Positions 1 to 9,635 are shown, numbered from the stretch's first letter. The stretch: 64,000 nucleotides of DNA from Candidatus Midichloria sp. (GCA_030060845.1 CP094379.1:565737-629736), one strand, 5' to 3'. Notes: generated by a model not told the origin, from the sequence alone. A program made the numbers and translations.

Positions 1-828
1 TGTAGTAGCCTTATCAGTAAGCGTGCTATGGAAAATTTGATAAAGGCAGGAGCATTTGATTCAATATATTCGAATAGAGCGGAGTTATTTGCAAATTTAG
101 AAAAATTAATAAGATATTCCCAGTCAAGCAAATCTGAAGATCAATCTCAGGGTTGTTTATTCTTTGACGAAGAAAGTGATCAAAATCTTTCTTTAAGCTT
201 AGTTGCTGATTGGGAAAACAGACAAAAGCTAGCTTTTGAATTTGAAGCACTTGGCTTTTACCTTTCTGCTCATCCTTTAAATGAGTACCACGAAAGGTTA
301 AAAAAGCTAGGAATCCTAAGTATAGAAAACATTCTTAATTTGGAGCCAAAAAACTTCTATAAATGTAAAGTTGCAGGAGTTGTTTCTTCTAAAAAAGTTA
401 AATCCTCGAAGTGTGGAAGGTATGCTTTTTTACAAATAACAGATACAACAGGTATCCTAGATATATCAATATTTAACGAGAAACTTCTTATAGAAAGTAA
501 TGATATACTAGAAGAAGGGCAGACAATTATATGTGATATTGAAATTAAAAACGATGATAATGGCACCAGAATACTTGCCGAGAAAATTTCAGAAATACAT
601 CATACAATGAAAAATAATCTTTGCTCTTGTCACATTTATATTAAGGATAAAACCTCCATACAAGAGATTAGTACTAAAATTACGGATAGTGGACTACCCA
701 TAAAGTTATATGCGGAACTAAGTGATGGTAGTGTAGTACATTTCGGTTTAGAGAAACCATTATTCATAGATCATAAAGGATTAGAAGAATTAAAAAAAAT
801 TAATAATATAAGAGTTGTAGAGCAATAA
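1..828 (+). CDS. dnaE: DNA polymerase III alpha subunit, C-terminal part (partial)
   Basis: This is the C-terminal end of the replicative polymerase subunit; the frame is open back to base 1, so the start lies outside the window. The first residues carry the helix-hairpin-helix signature before the OB domain (LIKAGAFDS), then a linker with FEFEALGFYLSAHPL, typical of bacterial DnaE. The region at about residues 120-200 of the fragment looks like the OB-fold (VAGVVSSKKVK...GRYAFLQITD). The last residues resemble the tau/beta-binding tail. The stop overlaps the start of rsmD (TAATG), so the two are probably co-transcribed. No defects are visible in this part. Confidence 0.93.
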   Translation, partial: CSSLISKRAMENLIKAGAFDSIYSNRAELFANLEKLIRYSQSSKSEDQSQGCLFFDEESDQNLSLSLVADWENRQKLAFEFEALGFYLSAHPLNEYHERLKKLGILSIENILNLEPKNFYKCKVAGVVSSKKVKSSKCGRYAFLQITDTTGILDISIFNEKLLIESNDILEEGQTIICDIEIKNDDNGTRILAEKISEIHHTMKNNLCSCHIYIKDKTSIQEISTKITDSGLPIKLYAELSDGSVVHFGLEKPLFIDHKGLEELKKINNIRVVEQ

Positions 829-1409
829 TGAGAATATTAGCAGGCAAATATAAAAATAGAAAGCTTATTACAGCAACTAAAAATATTAAATTAGAAGCAA
901 AAAAAATACGTCCTACCACTGAAAAATTAAGAATAGCTGCTTTCAATATATTAAGAAATTTTTTTGGTGGAGAGCATGTAAGTGTTTTAAAAGATAAGAA
1001 AGTTTTAGATCTTTGTTGTGGCATAGGCTCTTTTGGCATTGAAGCACTTTCCAGGGGAGCCTCTTTAGTAACATTTATTGATAATTATTATCAGCATTTA
1101 GAAATTGTTAAACTCAATTTAGAAAAATTAAATTGTATACCAAATTCTAAAGTTATTTTTGCTAATGCTCAAAACCTCGGTGTTGGCTCTGAAGTTTATG
1201 ACTTGATATATATAGATCCACCATATAAGCTTAATGTACTAAACAAAATCATTGAATCTTTGCAAAAAAAGAGGTGGATAGATAAAAATAGTCTAATAAT
1301 AGTTGAGTCTTCTAAAAAAGAAGTAAGTGAAAAAGTTGATGATAAATTAACATTAATTGATAAAAGAGAATATGGTAATAGTTCCATGTCCTTTTATCGC
1401 GTATCGTAG
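828..1409 (+). CDS. rsmD: 16S rRNA (guanine(966)-N(2))-methyltransferase
   Basis: RsmD methylates G966 of 16S rRNA in the 30S subunit using S-adenosylmethionine. The 193-residue protein is normal length. It begins MRILAGKYKNRKL and has RPTTEKLRIAAFNIL near residues 28-42, both typical of the family. The AdoMet-binding motif I (VLDLCCGIGSFGIEALSRGA) is at about 59-78 and the catalytic DPPY at 130-133. Its ATG overlaps the dnaE stop by one base, so translation is probably coupled. It is intact. Confidence 0.95.
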   Translation: MRILAGKYKNRKLITATKNIKLEAKKIRPTTEKLRIAAFNILRNFFGGEHVSVLKDKKVLDLCCGIGSFGIEALSRGASLVTFIDNYYQHLEIVKLNLEKLNCIPNSKVIFANAQNLGVGSEVYDLIYIDPPYKLNVLNKIIESLQKKRWIDKNSLIIVESSKKEVSEKVDDKLTLIDKREYGNSSMSFYRVS

Positions 1410-1436
1410 TAATAGTGTAAAGGCGCTACTTGTACA

Positions 1437-1492
1437 AAACTATATATAGTGTTGAATAAAAAATATTGCAAAATAAATACTATATATAGTAT
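1437..1492 (+). promoter_or_regulatory. Pair of NrdR-like operator boxes upstream of nrdA
   Basis: Two near-identical 16-bp sites, at 1437-1452 and 1477-1492, share the core CTATATATAGT. This fits the NrdR-box consensus (acaCwAtATaTwGtgt). Their centres are 40 bp apart, about four helical turns, so both would face the same side of the DNA. They end 36 bp before the nrdA start. NrdR is the known repressor of ribonucleotide reductase genes and binds paired boxes of this kind. That NrdR acts here is inferred from the sequence and position only. Confidence 0.7.
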
Positions 1493-1528
1493 ACGTGGTT
1501 ATTAACTCAACTTTCATATGGTTTTGCT

Positions 1529-3406
1529 ATGAATAGTGCAGCTATTGCTAAAAATACCCTATCACAACCTGAATATAAGGATAATTTTTCTATTAAAATT
1601 GATACCGAAAGAGATAATTTATTGACTGATTTTGGTAAAGCTGTTTTAAAAGATAGATACCTTCTTAATGGAGAAAAATTTCAAGATCTATTTATTAGAG
1701 TAGCTTGTTATTATGCTGACGATCGAGAGCATGCACAAAGACTTTATGATTATATGAGCAAACTATGGTTTATGCCTGCAACTCCTGTACTTAGTAATGG
1801 TGGAACTGATAGAGGGCTACCAATCTCTTGTTTTTTAAATGAAGTTGGAGATAGCTTAGAAGATATAGTTGACGCATGGAATGAAAATGTTTGGCTTGCT
1901 TCAAAAGGTGGTGGCCTTGGAACATATTGGGGAGGAGTCAGGTCAATTGGCGAAAAAGTGCGAGGCAATGGTAAAACTTCCGGAATTATACCTTTTATAG
2001 GAGTACAGGATAGGCTAACTTTGGCAATATCACAAGGAAGCCTACGAAGAGGTAGCTCTGCTGTATACCTTCCAGTTTGGCACCCTGAAATAGAAGAATT
2101 TATAGAACTCAGACGACCAACTGGCGGTGATCCTAATAGAAAATCTCTAAATCTGCATCACGGAGTCGTTATCCCGGACAGCTTTATGGAAGCTGTAAGA
2201 GATGATGGAGTTTGGGAGCTAAAAAGCCCTAAAGATGAGCATGTAACTAACATTATAAGAGCTAGAGATTTATGGATTAGAATTTTACTAGCAAGAGTTG
2301 AGATAGGCGAACCTTATTTATTGTTCATTGATCATGTTAACAAAGCTGCTCCTGAATTATACAAAAAGCTTGGCCTCAAGATTAAAACTTCGAATTTATG
2401 TAGCGAAATCACCCTTACAACCGGCAAAGATCATTTAAACAAGGATAGGACTGCGGTTTGCTGTCTTTCTTCTCTTAATTTAGAAACATATGATGAGTGG
2501 AAAGAGGATAAAAATTTTATAATTGATGTTATGAGATTTTTAGATAACGTTCTTCAAGATTTTATAGATAAAGCTTCCAAAGCACAAGACAAGGCAAAAT
2601 ATTCAGCCTTTAGAGAAAGAAGTGTAGGCCTCGGGGTGATGGGATTTCACTCATTCTTACAATCTAAAAAGGTTCCTTTTGAATCTGCAATGGCTAAAGC
2701 CTGGAATAAAAAGATATTTTCTTATATTAAACAAGAGGCTGATAGAGCTTCAGTATTACTTGCTGAAGAAAAAGGACCATGCCCGGATGCAAAAGATGCT
2801 GCACTCATGGAAAGATTTTCTAATAAGATTGCCATAGCGCCGACCGCCTCTATTTCTATTATTGCAGCCAATTCTTCACCAGGAATTGAGCCTTATAATG
2901 CAAATACCTATACCCAAAAGACTCTAACTGGATCATTTAATGTAAGAAATAAGCATTTGAAAAAGCTTCTTGCAGCAAAAGGATTTGATAGCTCCGAAAT
3001 ATGGTCTTCTATCATGAACCATGAAGGTTCTGTACAACATTTAGACTTCTTAGATAAAAATGAAAAGAACGTATTTAAAACTGCTATGGAAATAGACCAG
3101 CGTTGGCTTATTGACCTAGCTGCTGATAGAACTTCATATATATGCCAGGCACAGTCCTTCAACATATTCATTCCAGCAGATATCCATAAAAGAGATCTAC
3201 ATAAATTGCACTTTAGTGCTTGGGAAAAGGGTGTAAAAAGTATGTACTATTGTCGTTCTAAATCTTTACAAAGGGCTGATAAGATTTCAATAAAAGCCGA
3301 AGAAAATCAACCGGTACAGCTAGCTATTAACCTTACACCAGTGATTTCCACTGACAAACCCAATACAGAATCAAGTAAGTATGAGGAGTGCTTAGCATGC
3401 CAGTAG
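1529..3406 (+). CDS. nrdA: Ribonucleoside-diphosphate reductase, large (alpha) subunit, class I
   Basis: This is the catalytic subunit that reduces ribonucleotides to deoxyribonucleotides with the radical-bearing NrdB partner, which is not in the window. The active-site set is complete: Cys101 in PISCFLNEVG, the NLCSE motif (Asn289, Cys291, Glu293), and Cys312 in VCCLSSLNL. The C-terminal CLAC should act as the swinging dithiol. At 625 residues it is shorter than enterobacterial NrdA (about 760), and there is no room for the N-terminal ATP-cone, so the usual dATP overall-activity switch appears absent. The ATG at 1529 has only a weak ribosome site. NrdR-like boxes lie just upstream. Confidence 0.93.
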   Translation: MNSAAIAKNTLSQPEYKDNFSIKIDTERDNLLTDFGKAVLKDRYLLNGEKFQDLFIRVACYYADDREHAQRLYDYMSKLWFMPATPVLSNGGTDRGLPISCFLNEVGDSLEDIVDAWNENVWLASKGGGLGTYWGGVRSIGEKVRGNGKTSGIIPFIGVQDRLTLAISQGSLRRGSSAVYLPVWHPEIEEFIELRRPTGGDPNRKSLNLHHGVVIPDSFMEAVRDDGVWELKSPKDEHVTNIIRARDLWIRILLARVEIGEPYLLFIDHVNKAAPELYKKLGLKIKTSNLCSEITLTTGKDHLNKDRTAVCCLSSLNLETYDEWKEDKNFIIDVMRFLDNVLQDFIDKASKAQDKAKYSAFRERSVGLGVMGFHSFLQSKKVPFESAMAKAWNKKIFSYIKQEADRASVLLAEEKGPCPDAKDAALMERFSNKIAIAPTASISIIAANSSPGIEPYNANTYTQKTLTGSFNVRNKHLKKLLAAKGFDSSEIWSSIMNHEGSVQHLDFLDKNEKNVFKTAMEIDQRWLIDLAADRTSYICQAQSFNIFIPADIHKRDLHKLHFSAWEKGVKSMYYCRSKSLQRADKISIKAEENQPVQLAINLTPVISTDKPNTESSKYEECLACQ

Positions 3407-3410
3407 TAGG

Positions 3411-3662
3411 TTAACCATCAATAGTAACGCCACCGCCATCTATTCTAATTCTATCTTTCATCACTTGTTTAGTATGAGCTTGTACATGTGGGCCTTCTCA
3501 TAAAACCTCCTTTAAGATGCAGTCCACAGGTCTTTTTCCTAAATCTTGATCTTGCATTTTTTGGTATGTGTATTGGTCTGTTTGTTTTATTGATACTTTA
3601 GTTTCTGTAGCACTTGCCATTTTCTTAGCACTAGAAGCTATTTCTTTAGTAATATCATCCAT
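3411..3662 (-). pseudogene. Small hypothetical ORF broken by an in-frame TGA (possible 3' end of the upstream decayed gene)
   Basis: On the minus strand an ATG at 3662 opens 54 codons ending in TGA (3498-3500). The same frame stays open for 28 more codons to a TAA at 3411-3413, and that part ends EGPHVQAHTKQVMKDRI then RIDGGGVTIDG. The frame is also the same as that of the ORF upstream, which stops at 3672, so all of it may once have been one protein. TGA is a true stop in this genome (typA ends with it), so this is a nonsense mutation rather than recoding. I do not recognise the family. Confidence 0.5.
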
Positions 3663-3671
3663 CCCTAGTTT

Positions 3672-4615
3672 TTACTTCTGCACTTGCTGCTCTAATTGTT
3701 TTGCTAGGACCTCTTCCTCAGCGGTATAAACAACTTTGTTAATATAAGGATTATGTGAAGCGGTATACTGAAGTAGAGTTTCTTTACTTAAAACACCCCT
3801 TACTACAGTCGCATAAAGCTCACTTTTAGGAGTCTTGTGCTCAAATTCATTCTGGTAACACTTTTGTAAAGCTTCTCGTAACTTCTCCACATCATTTAGA
3901 TTCAATATCTCTAAACCCAAGCTTGGATTAATTCTATTAGACTCATTTTTCTGTTCAATATAAAGCTTATACTGAGAAGCTTGCATATTAGAGTTATTAG
4001 TATAGTTTAAAAGTGTCGTAATACTGTTTATTACGAGTATTGGTATATCATCATATAAAATAGATAATGCAGTGGAAGCTGTATTTTCAGCTAAAGAACT
4101 GCTCACCTCCTTACTGGCTATTTTAAAAATACTAAATTTACGGTTCTTTTCTATAGAATTTTCATTCAACTTTAAGTTATTGAACCACCATCCAATACTT
4201 CTTTCACCTTAGCTGGACCTTTCTTTAATTCCTTCAATATAGCTAGCTCCAAGTTGCTTTTTTGAAAATTTCTTAATCTATGCGCTTGTATAGAAACACC
4301 TATGCTTGCAGCTGCACAGTGATTGTAACTATCGCAATAGCAAGGCGCCATACCAAGCCTCCAGTAGTTGCTGTAAAGGTAGCGCTTCCTATGGAAATAA
4401 CTCTACCAACAGTTGATGAGGTAGCAAAATCTATCGCTTTTGAACCACCACTTTTTACTTTACCCCAAAGTGTTTCTGGTTCTGCTTTTTTAGCCATATT
4501 CTTCTCTAGAGCTTTTTCTGTATCTTCTACTAAAGTATCAACTCCTGACTTAAGCATAATGCCAAGTTTTAAGGCTATTTTTATTCCTTCTACTACTAAG
4601 TTTTGTTACTGACAT
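3672..4615 (-). pseudogene. Decayed hypothetical gene with about three frameshifts
   Basis: Consecutive minus-strand pieces join into one reading: a start ATG at 4615 (MSVTK), a shift near 4600, then the piece ending at 4300 (VDTLVEDTEKALEKN, and a hydrophobic stretch GRVISIGSATFTATTGG). A one-base shift near 4310 leads into IQAHRLRNFQKSNLELAILK, and another near 4190 into WWFNNLKLNENS and the 165-codon piece to 3672, which opens with a TTG. The original protein would have been roughly 300 residues with a central membrane or glycine-rich segment. A 165-residue protein could still be made from the last piece. No family is recognised. Confidence 0.55.
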
Positions 4616-4783
4616 TTTCTTTTCTTTAAAAAAATTTTAACTTTTTAACTTAATTTATAGTAACGAATTGGTAACTAATTATTGGTTACCCCCCTAAGCA
4701 TAAATTATTTAATTCCATATAATGCCATAGGTATAAAAATAACACTATAAGTATAAAAATTTTTAATATACCATGTCAAATTT

Positions 4784-5606
4784 GTGCCTTCAAAAATTAA
4801 AATAAAATTATACCTAATTTCAGATGCTTACGGAGAAACAGTCACTACAATTGCTAAAGCAATAACCGCTCAATTTGAGGAATAGGTAGAAATGATAGAG
4901 TATTTATGGCCACTAGTGAGGTCAAAAAATACCGTAAATGACATTTTATCAAAGATTGAACCAAATAGTGATAGCATAGTGCTTTATACAATGCTAGATG
5001 TAGAATTAAGACTGTGTTTGGAGAAGAAGTGTGAAAGTATGGGCATCTTAGCAATATTTGCCTTAGAGAACGTGATCAATGAGCTGGCAAGTTTTGCCAA
5101 CGTTGAAATAAAACATGGTGGAATTCCTGATAAATATAAAAAACTTGATGCTAATTATTATAAAAGAATTGATATATTAAATTTCACGTTACACCATGAC
5201 GATGGTCATGATTTCAAAGATGTTAATGAAGCTGATATCTTGATTTTGGGCGTCTCTAGAACTTCAAAATCACCCACTTCTCTTCCATCTAGCACAACGT
5301 GGTTATAAAGTTGCAAATCTCCATATTATTAATGGTATAGAAGCTAATTTATCTGACATAAAAAAACCTATACTTATAGGGCTGACTATCTCTGCTGAAA
5401 TTCTATCCCAAATACGATACAATAGACTGAATCCATATAATTTAAACATAAATAAAGAAGTAGATAATTACACAGAAATTGACAACATTAAAGCAGAATT
5501 AAGCTATGCCCTTGAAATATTTCGCAAAAATAAAATACCAATAAAATACTTTTATAGCATGCAAATTATTAACCTATATGTTAAAATACATTTTGCTTAT
5601 GATTAA
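4784..5606 (+). pseudogene. ppsR: Pyruvate, phosphate dikinase regulatory protein (DUF299 kinase/pyrophosphorylase), broken
   Basis: The family (PpsR/PDRP) switches PEP synthase or pyruvate phosphate dikinase off and on by phosphorylating and dephosphorylating a threonine. The N-terminal signature is present (YLISDAYGETVTTIAKAI, from a GTG at 4784) but is followed by TAG at 4883. The middle (RIDILNFTLHHDDGHD) and the P-loop GVSRTSKSPTSL are intact. A one-base shift at about 5285 then throws the frame; the true continuation (HLAQRGYKVANLHI) runs to TAA at 5606. With one nonsense and one frameshift it is very unlikely to make active enzyme. A 138-codon ORF at 4892-5308 survives inside it. Confidence 0.88.
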
Positions 5607-5636
5607 TTTTAAGAATTTAAATCTTTAGGTGTTGGA

Positions 5637-7568
5637 ATGAAGCAATTAAAAGGTGGAAATAATTTTACTATTTGGATAGCAATTGTTGGAGTGCTAATAA
5701 TAGTTTACAACATGTTAGGTGATATTCACCTCACCGCCAAAAAAGTTATATTCTCAGAATTTTTAGACCAAATTGACAGCGGCTCTGTAAAATCGGTTAC
5801 AATTAGAGGATACTTAGTCGAAGGAAAATATATCGAAGGTGGGTCATTTGTTACATTAATTCCAAGATACTATCCTAATCTAATAGAAAAAATGAAAGCA
5901 AACGAAGTGGCCATTGATATTGCTCCATTGGAAACTTCTTTTGGTAATTTAATAGCACTCTTATCTTCTTGGTTTCCTGTTATACTCTTAATTGGAGTGT
6001 GGGTATATTTTATGAAGAATATGCAGTCTGGAGGAGGGAAAGCTCTTGGATTTGGACGTTCCAAAGCAAGGTTGGTATCTGACCCTAATAAGATAGTAAC
6101 TTTTGCAGATGTTGCTGGAGTAGATGAAGCTAAAGAAGAATTAGTTGAAATTGTAGATTTTCTAAAAAATCCAGGCAAATTCCAAAAATTAGGCAGCAAA
6201 ATTCCAAGAGGATGCCTTTTAGTTGGGTCACCTGGAACTGGTAAGACCTTGTTAGCTAGAGCTGTTGCTGGAGAAGCTGGCGTACCATTTTTTACTATTT
6301 CTGGTTCTGATTTTGTTGAAATGTTTGTGGGTGTTGGTGCAAGCAGAGTAAGAGATATGTTTGCTCAAGCTAAAAAACAATCTACTTGCATAGTTTTTAT
6401 TGATGAAATTGACGCTGTTGGTAGACATAGGGGCGCAGGCCTTGGTGGAGGCAATGATGAAAGAGAGCAAACATTAAATCAATTACTTGTTGAAATGGAT
6501 GGGTTTTCTGACAACGAGGGTGTCATAGTAATGGCTGCAACAAACAGACCAGATGTACTTGATCCAGCCCTCTTAAGACCTGGAAGATTTGATAGGCAGA
6601 TAGTTGTACCTATTCCAGATATTAAAGGTAGAGAGCAAATACTAGCTGTGCATGCTAAAGCTGTCCCAATTGCTCCTGATGTTGATATTAGAGTTATTGC
6701 AAGAGGCACGCCGGGATTTTCTGGGGCAGATTTGAAGAATCTTATAAATGAAGCTGCCTTAATAGCTGCAAGACACGACCGCAATATGGTTTCTATGCAA
6801 GAGATGGAATTTGCTAAAGATAAAGTAATGATGGGTGCTGAACGTAAATCTTTAGTCATGACAACCGATGATAAAAGATTGATTGCATACCATGAGGCTG
6901 GTCATGCTCTTGTTACTCTACATCTGCCAGACTCTGATCCGTTACATAAAGCAACAATTATTCCAAGAGGTAGAGCACTTGGAGTAACTATGCGTTTGCC
7001 AGAAACAGATCGTTTATCTATGACCAAGGCTAAATTGAAAGCAGACTTAGCCGTTGCAATGGGTGGCCGTGTTGCTGAAGAAATTGTCTTTAGCCTAGAC
7101 AGAATCACTACCGGTGCTGGCAATGACATTAAAGTTGCCACACAAATCGCTAGAAAGATGGTGACTCAATGGGGCTTAAGCGATTCAATAGGTCCTATTC
7201 TTGTAGGAGACGACAAAGAAGAAATATTTTTAGGGCACTCAATCGGCCGCTCTAATCATATTTCTAATGAGCTCGCTACCAAAATCGATGAAGAGATTAA
7301 AAAGATTATCGACGAAGCTTATAACACAGCTAAAACTATTCTAACTAAGAATAGAGGGCAATTAGAAGATATTGCTCAAGGTCTTTTGGAATACGAAGTT
7401 TTAAGTGGCCAAGAAATGCAAGATTTGATCAATGGCAAGCCAATAATGCGTAAAGAAGATGAAAGTAGGAGAGCTCCAAATAGACCTAGTGTTTCTATAC
7501 CAAAAACAGGATCAGAACCAAAATCTGTAAAACCTAAATTGAAAGAAGGCAGTATTCAAGAAGCTTAA
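5637..7568 (+). CDS. ftsH: ATP-dependent zinc metalloprotease FtsH
   Basis: FtsH is a membrane-anchored AAA+ protease that degrades misfolded membrane proteins and short-lived regulators. The 643-residue product has two N-terminal membrane segments (about residues 9-29 and 100-122) around a periplasmic domain. Walker A GSPGTGKT is at about 196-203, Walker [11 protein letters not shown] near 250-259, the second region of homology (RPGRFDRQI) near 315, and the zinc site HEAGH at about 419-423. The C-terminal tail is basic and proline-rich, as is common. It looks intact and stands alone between two decayed regions. Confidence 0.97.
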   Translation: MKQLKGGNNFTIWIAIVGVLIIVYNMLGDIHLTAKKVIFSEFLDQIDSGSVKSVTIRGYLVEGKYIEGGSFVTLIPRYYPNLIEKMKANEVAIDIAPLETSFGNLIALLSSWFPVILLIGVWVYFMKNMQSGGGKALGFGRSKARLVSDPNKIVTFADVAGVDEAKEELVEIVDFLKNPGKFQKLGSKIPRGCLLVGSPGTGKTLLARAVAGEAGVPFFTISGSDFVEMFVGVGASRVRDMFAQAKKQSTCIVFIDEIDAVGRHRGAGLGGGNDEREQTLNQLLVEMDGFSDNEGVIVMAATNRPDVLDPALLRPGRFDRQIVVPIPDIKGREQILAVHAKAVPIAPDVDIRVIARGTPGFSGADLKNLINEAALIAARHDRNMVSMQEMEFAKDKVMMGAERKSLVMTTDDKRLIAYHEAGHALVTLHLPDSDPLHKATIIPRGRALGVTMRLPETDRLSMTKAKLKADLAVAMGGRVAEEIVFSLDRITTGAGNDIKVATQIARKMVTQWGLSDSIGPILVGDDKEEIFLGHSIGRSNHISNELATKIDEEIKKIIDEAYNTAKTILTKNRGQLEDIAQGLLEYEVLSGQEMQDLINGKPIMRKEDESRRAPNRPSVSIPKTGSEPKSVKPKLKEGSIQEA

Positions 7569-7680
7569 AATCAAAAAGAATTGGCAATTTAATATCTTTT
7601 AGAAGTTTTTAAATGATGTAATACTCAAGGATATTATTATTTGTTGTTCTTCATCTATACTTGTTCTACTCAGAAACTTC
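7569..7680. other. Short spacer after ftsH
   Basis: AT-rich spacer of 112 bp between the ftsH stop and an IS4-like fragment. I see no gene and no clear terminator hairpin. Confidence 0.4.
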
Positions 7681-8517
7681 CCTTACGCACAAGTTGTTAA
7701 TTTGTATAAATTTTGTAATTCTAGCATAGCTGCTTGATTTGCTTTAAGAATTAATTTATATTTCAATGCAAAATGGTTTGCACAAATTTTTAATTGAAGC
7801 ATTCCAAGCTTGCAAAAGGAAATGATTGAAGCAAATATATGATTTGATCGAGATATTACCTTCTTTGTTAGTGACTTATTTGCATTCTGTTTTATTGATT
7901 CATGATATATTTTGATTTGCCACCATTTTTGGTAGATCTCATATAAATGGTCGCTATCATGGTCAAGGTCGTTTAATACTAAATAAAGAATGTCAGTTGA
8001 ATTATCTTCGTTTATGAAGATTTTTCTAATGAGCATCACTGGAGATTCTAATCCTTTGAGCCACACCTTGATAGATTGACCATCCTTTAGATTTAATGAC
8101 GAAACTTGTTGAGATTGACCTTGCGTTTTATCATTTTTTGATAAAGCTATAGTGCAATTTGATTTAATACCTATAATAAAATATTTTTTCGAATCATTTA
8201 TATATTCTAGATTTTCCTTTGCTCCAAAGCAATTATCAGTCATTACATAATAATACTTTGTTTATATGGCTTTGTTTTATTAAATTACGAAAATGCTCAT
8301 TTCTGGTCATACTTGCTTTTTTCTTTACCTTTTTACTCTCAGTATCATAAAATACTATCTCCTTATGCACAATTTTATAACTCACAGGTAGAGTAACAGC
8401 ACCAACAAGACAAGAAAGTATGTTTATTCTTTTCACATGCCTTCCTTTAGCATGTGAATAATGCCAGCACATAATTTCGTTCTCATTGTTTGACAGTGTT
8501 TTGTGCATTTTAATCAA
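7681..8517 (-). mobile_element. IS4-like insertion sequence remnant, copy A
   Basis: Minus-strand DDE transposase of the IS4/DDE_Tnp_1 type in two frames. The N-terminal piece (8236-8517) carries NENEIMCWHYSHAKGRHVK and stops after NKVLLCND. The C-terminal piece (7683-8243) has the second catalytic Asp in MTDNCFGAKENLEY and the Glu in IYHESIKQNANKS. A one-base difference near 8245 separates the two frames. Compared with copy C, about 85 codons after MHKTL are deleted, including the first catalytic Asp. The outer end shows the terminal CCTTACGCACAA. Positions 7681-8228 match copy B (17216-17763) without a difference that I could see. It was inserted into an IS256-like remnant. Confidence 0.85.
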
Positions 8518-8519
8518 TA

Positions 8520-9042
8520 GAATTAACTGTATCCAGTATTTAAAACAATCAAAAAATACTATTGGATATAGTAGTTCAAGTGGATGGTTTTGTCATGCTC
8601 TTACATCATTCATAACTTTACTAATAAGACTTTCAACTGATTTCAGAGTCATAATTCCTCTACCTGAATCTAATGTCTGAAATATTTATGCCTTTAGCGT
8701 ATAAGCTTGAATTTTTTGCTCCAGAGCACTAATTTTTGGTTACCTTTTTTGAATTGCAGCTTCAAATAATGCTTTTCTATCTCTTGGAACGTCAATAGTG
8801 GATAGGTCCGCTATTAGTACTTTTGGGAAACTCCATTACGCGCGTTATCTGAATTAAACCTTTCATATCTATTGTAATCTGAGTGATTATCCATTTCTGA
8901 CTCTAAAGCTTTTTCTACAAGCCTTTTGGTCAATTGTTTTACCAATCACCTACTCTTGTAAAGCAGTTGATAGATCTACCCCTTTCTCCACTAATAGTTT
9001 TATTGCTTCTGGTATAGCTTCGTTATTTTTAATTTGTGTCAT
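8520..9042 (-). mobile_element. IS256-family (mutator) transposase remnant
   Basis: Minus-strand pieces in several frames, from an ATG at 9042, read like an IS256-type transposase. The pieces are LVEKGVDLSTALQE, then LTKRLVEKALESEMDNHSDY, NSDNARNGVS, then STIDVPRDRKALFEAAI, and finally SKVMNDVRA followed by HPLELLYPIVFFD. The order and motifs (NSRNG, the PRDR region, the PL..YPIVFLD Asp block) match the family. Stops and shifts break it several times and it ends where IS4-like copy A begins, so the IS4 element landed in it. Confidence 0.72.
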
Positions 9043-9413
9043 ATTTTTCCTCTTAAATTATATATTGTTATTATATAACCCATGAGAAATTTATACATTT
9101 ACTTGGACAATCCTATTAAGTAATTAAATCTCCTCCTCGATTGGGATGCTTAACTTGTGTAAAGTTAAGCATCCCAATCTGGTTTTTATGCGATTTCAGG
9201 CATTTTTTAGTAGATTACAGCCTTATATTTTCCTTATCGTAAAATAATTTTCATTCATCACTGTTTTAAGTTTTTGCTGTAAATCATAACTTTTTCTTGG
9301 TTTACAGAATAAATAGTTAATTAAATTTATTATCAGCAATACTTTATTATAAAAAATGAATATTTAAACTTGCTTCTTAAATTAAATCGTTATATTAACG
9401 ATACCACAAGTTT
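9043..9413. other. Intergenic region upstream of the tRNA genes
   Basis: No gene is visible here. It holds a perfect 18-bp inverted repeat at 9139-9179 (listed separately). A possible tRNA promoter has TTGCTT at 9370-9375 and TATATT at 9391-9396, with a short 15-bp spacer, about 18 bp before tRNA-Glu. Confidence 0.4.
9139..9179. other. Perfect 18-bp inverted repeat (stem-loop)
   Basis: The arms 9139-9156 (GATTGGGATGCTTAACTT) and 9162-9179 are exact reverse complements around a 5-base loop. The stem is GC-richer than its surroundings. No run of six or more T follows directly on either strand (TGGTTTTTA follows on the plus strand), so it is not a textbook rho-independent terminator. It may still act as a bidirectional terminator between the IS debris and the tRNA genes. 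Confidence 0.8.
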
Positions 9414-9488
9414 GACCCCTTCGTCTAGCGGTTAGGACTCCACCCTTTCACGGTGGCAACGCGGGTTCGAGTCCCGCAGGGGTCGCCA
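9414..9488 (+). tRNA. tRNA-Glu (TTC)
   Basis: The acceptor arms are GACCCCT and AGGGGTC, with discriminator G at 9485 and an encoded CCA at 9486-9488. The anticodon stem CCACC/GGTGG holds the loop CTTTCAC, giving anticodon TTC. The T-arm contains GGTTCGAGTCC. All cloverleaf arms form. It lies 46 bp before tRNA-Phe and is probably co-transcribed with it. Confidence 0.96.
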
Positions 9489-9534
9489 TCTAAAATGCTT
9501 TAAATAAACTTCAAATAATATGGAGTTTTAAGAA

Positions 9535-9610
9535 GCCCAGGTAGCTCAGTCGGTAGAGCAAAGGACTGAAAATCCTTGTGTCGGTGGTTCGATTCCGCCT
9601 CTGGGCACCA
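9535..9610 (+). tRNA. tRNA-Phe (GAA)
   Basis: The acceptor stem GCCCAGG pairs with TCTGGGC (one G-T pair), followed by A and an encoded CCA at 9608-9610. The anticodon stem AAGGA/TCCTT holds the loop CTGAAAA, giving GAA. The D-arm (GCTCAGTCGGTAGAGC) and T-arm (GGTTCGATTCC) are standard. A 391-bp dispersed repeat begins 26 bp downstream. Confidence 0.96.
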
Positions 9611-9635
9611 TTAAAACAAATTTTTTGTTTCTACT

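Noticed and set aside
28..828. The ATG at base 28 as the start of a short gene
   Set aside because: The frame is open to base 1 and the residues before it continue the DnaE sequence, so it is a gene cut by the window edge.
3498..3500. In-frame TGA codons in several broken genes might mean TGA encodes tryptophan
   Set aside because: typA ends with TGA at the expected length, intact genes use TGG for tryptophan, and the broken genes also carry TAA, TAG and frameshifts.
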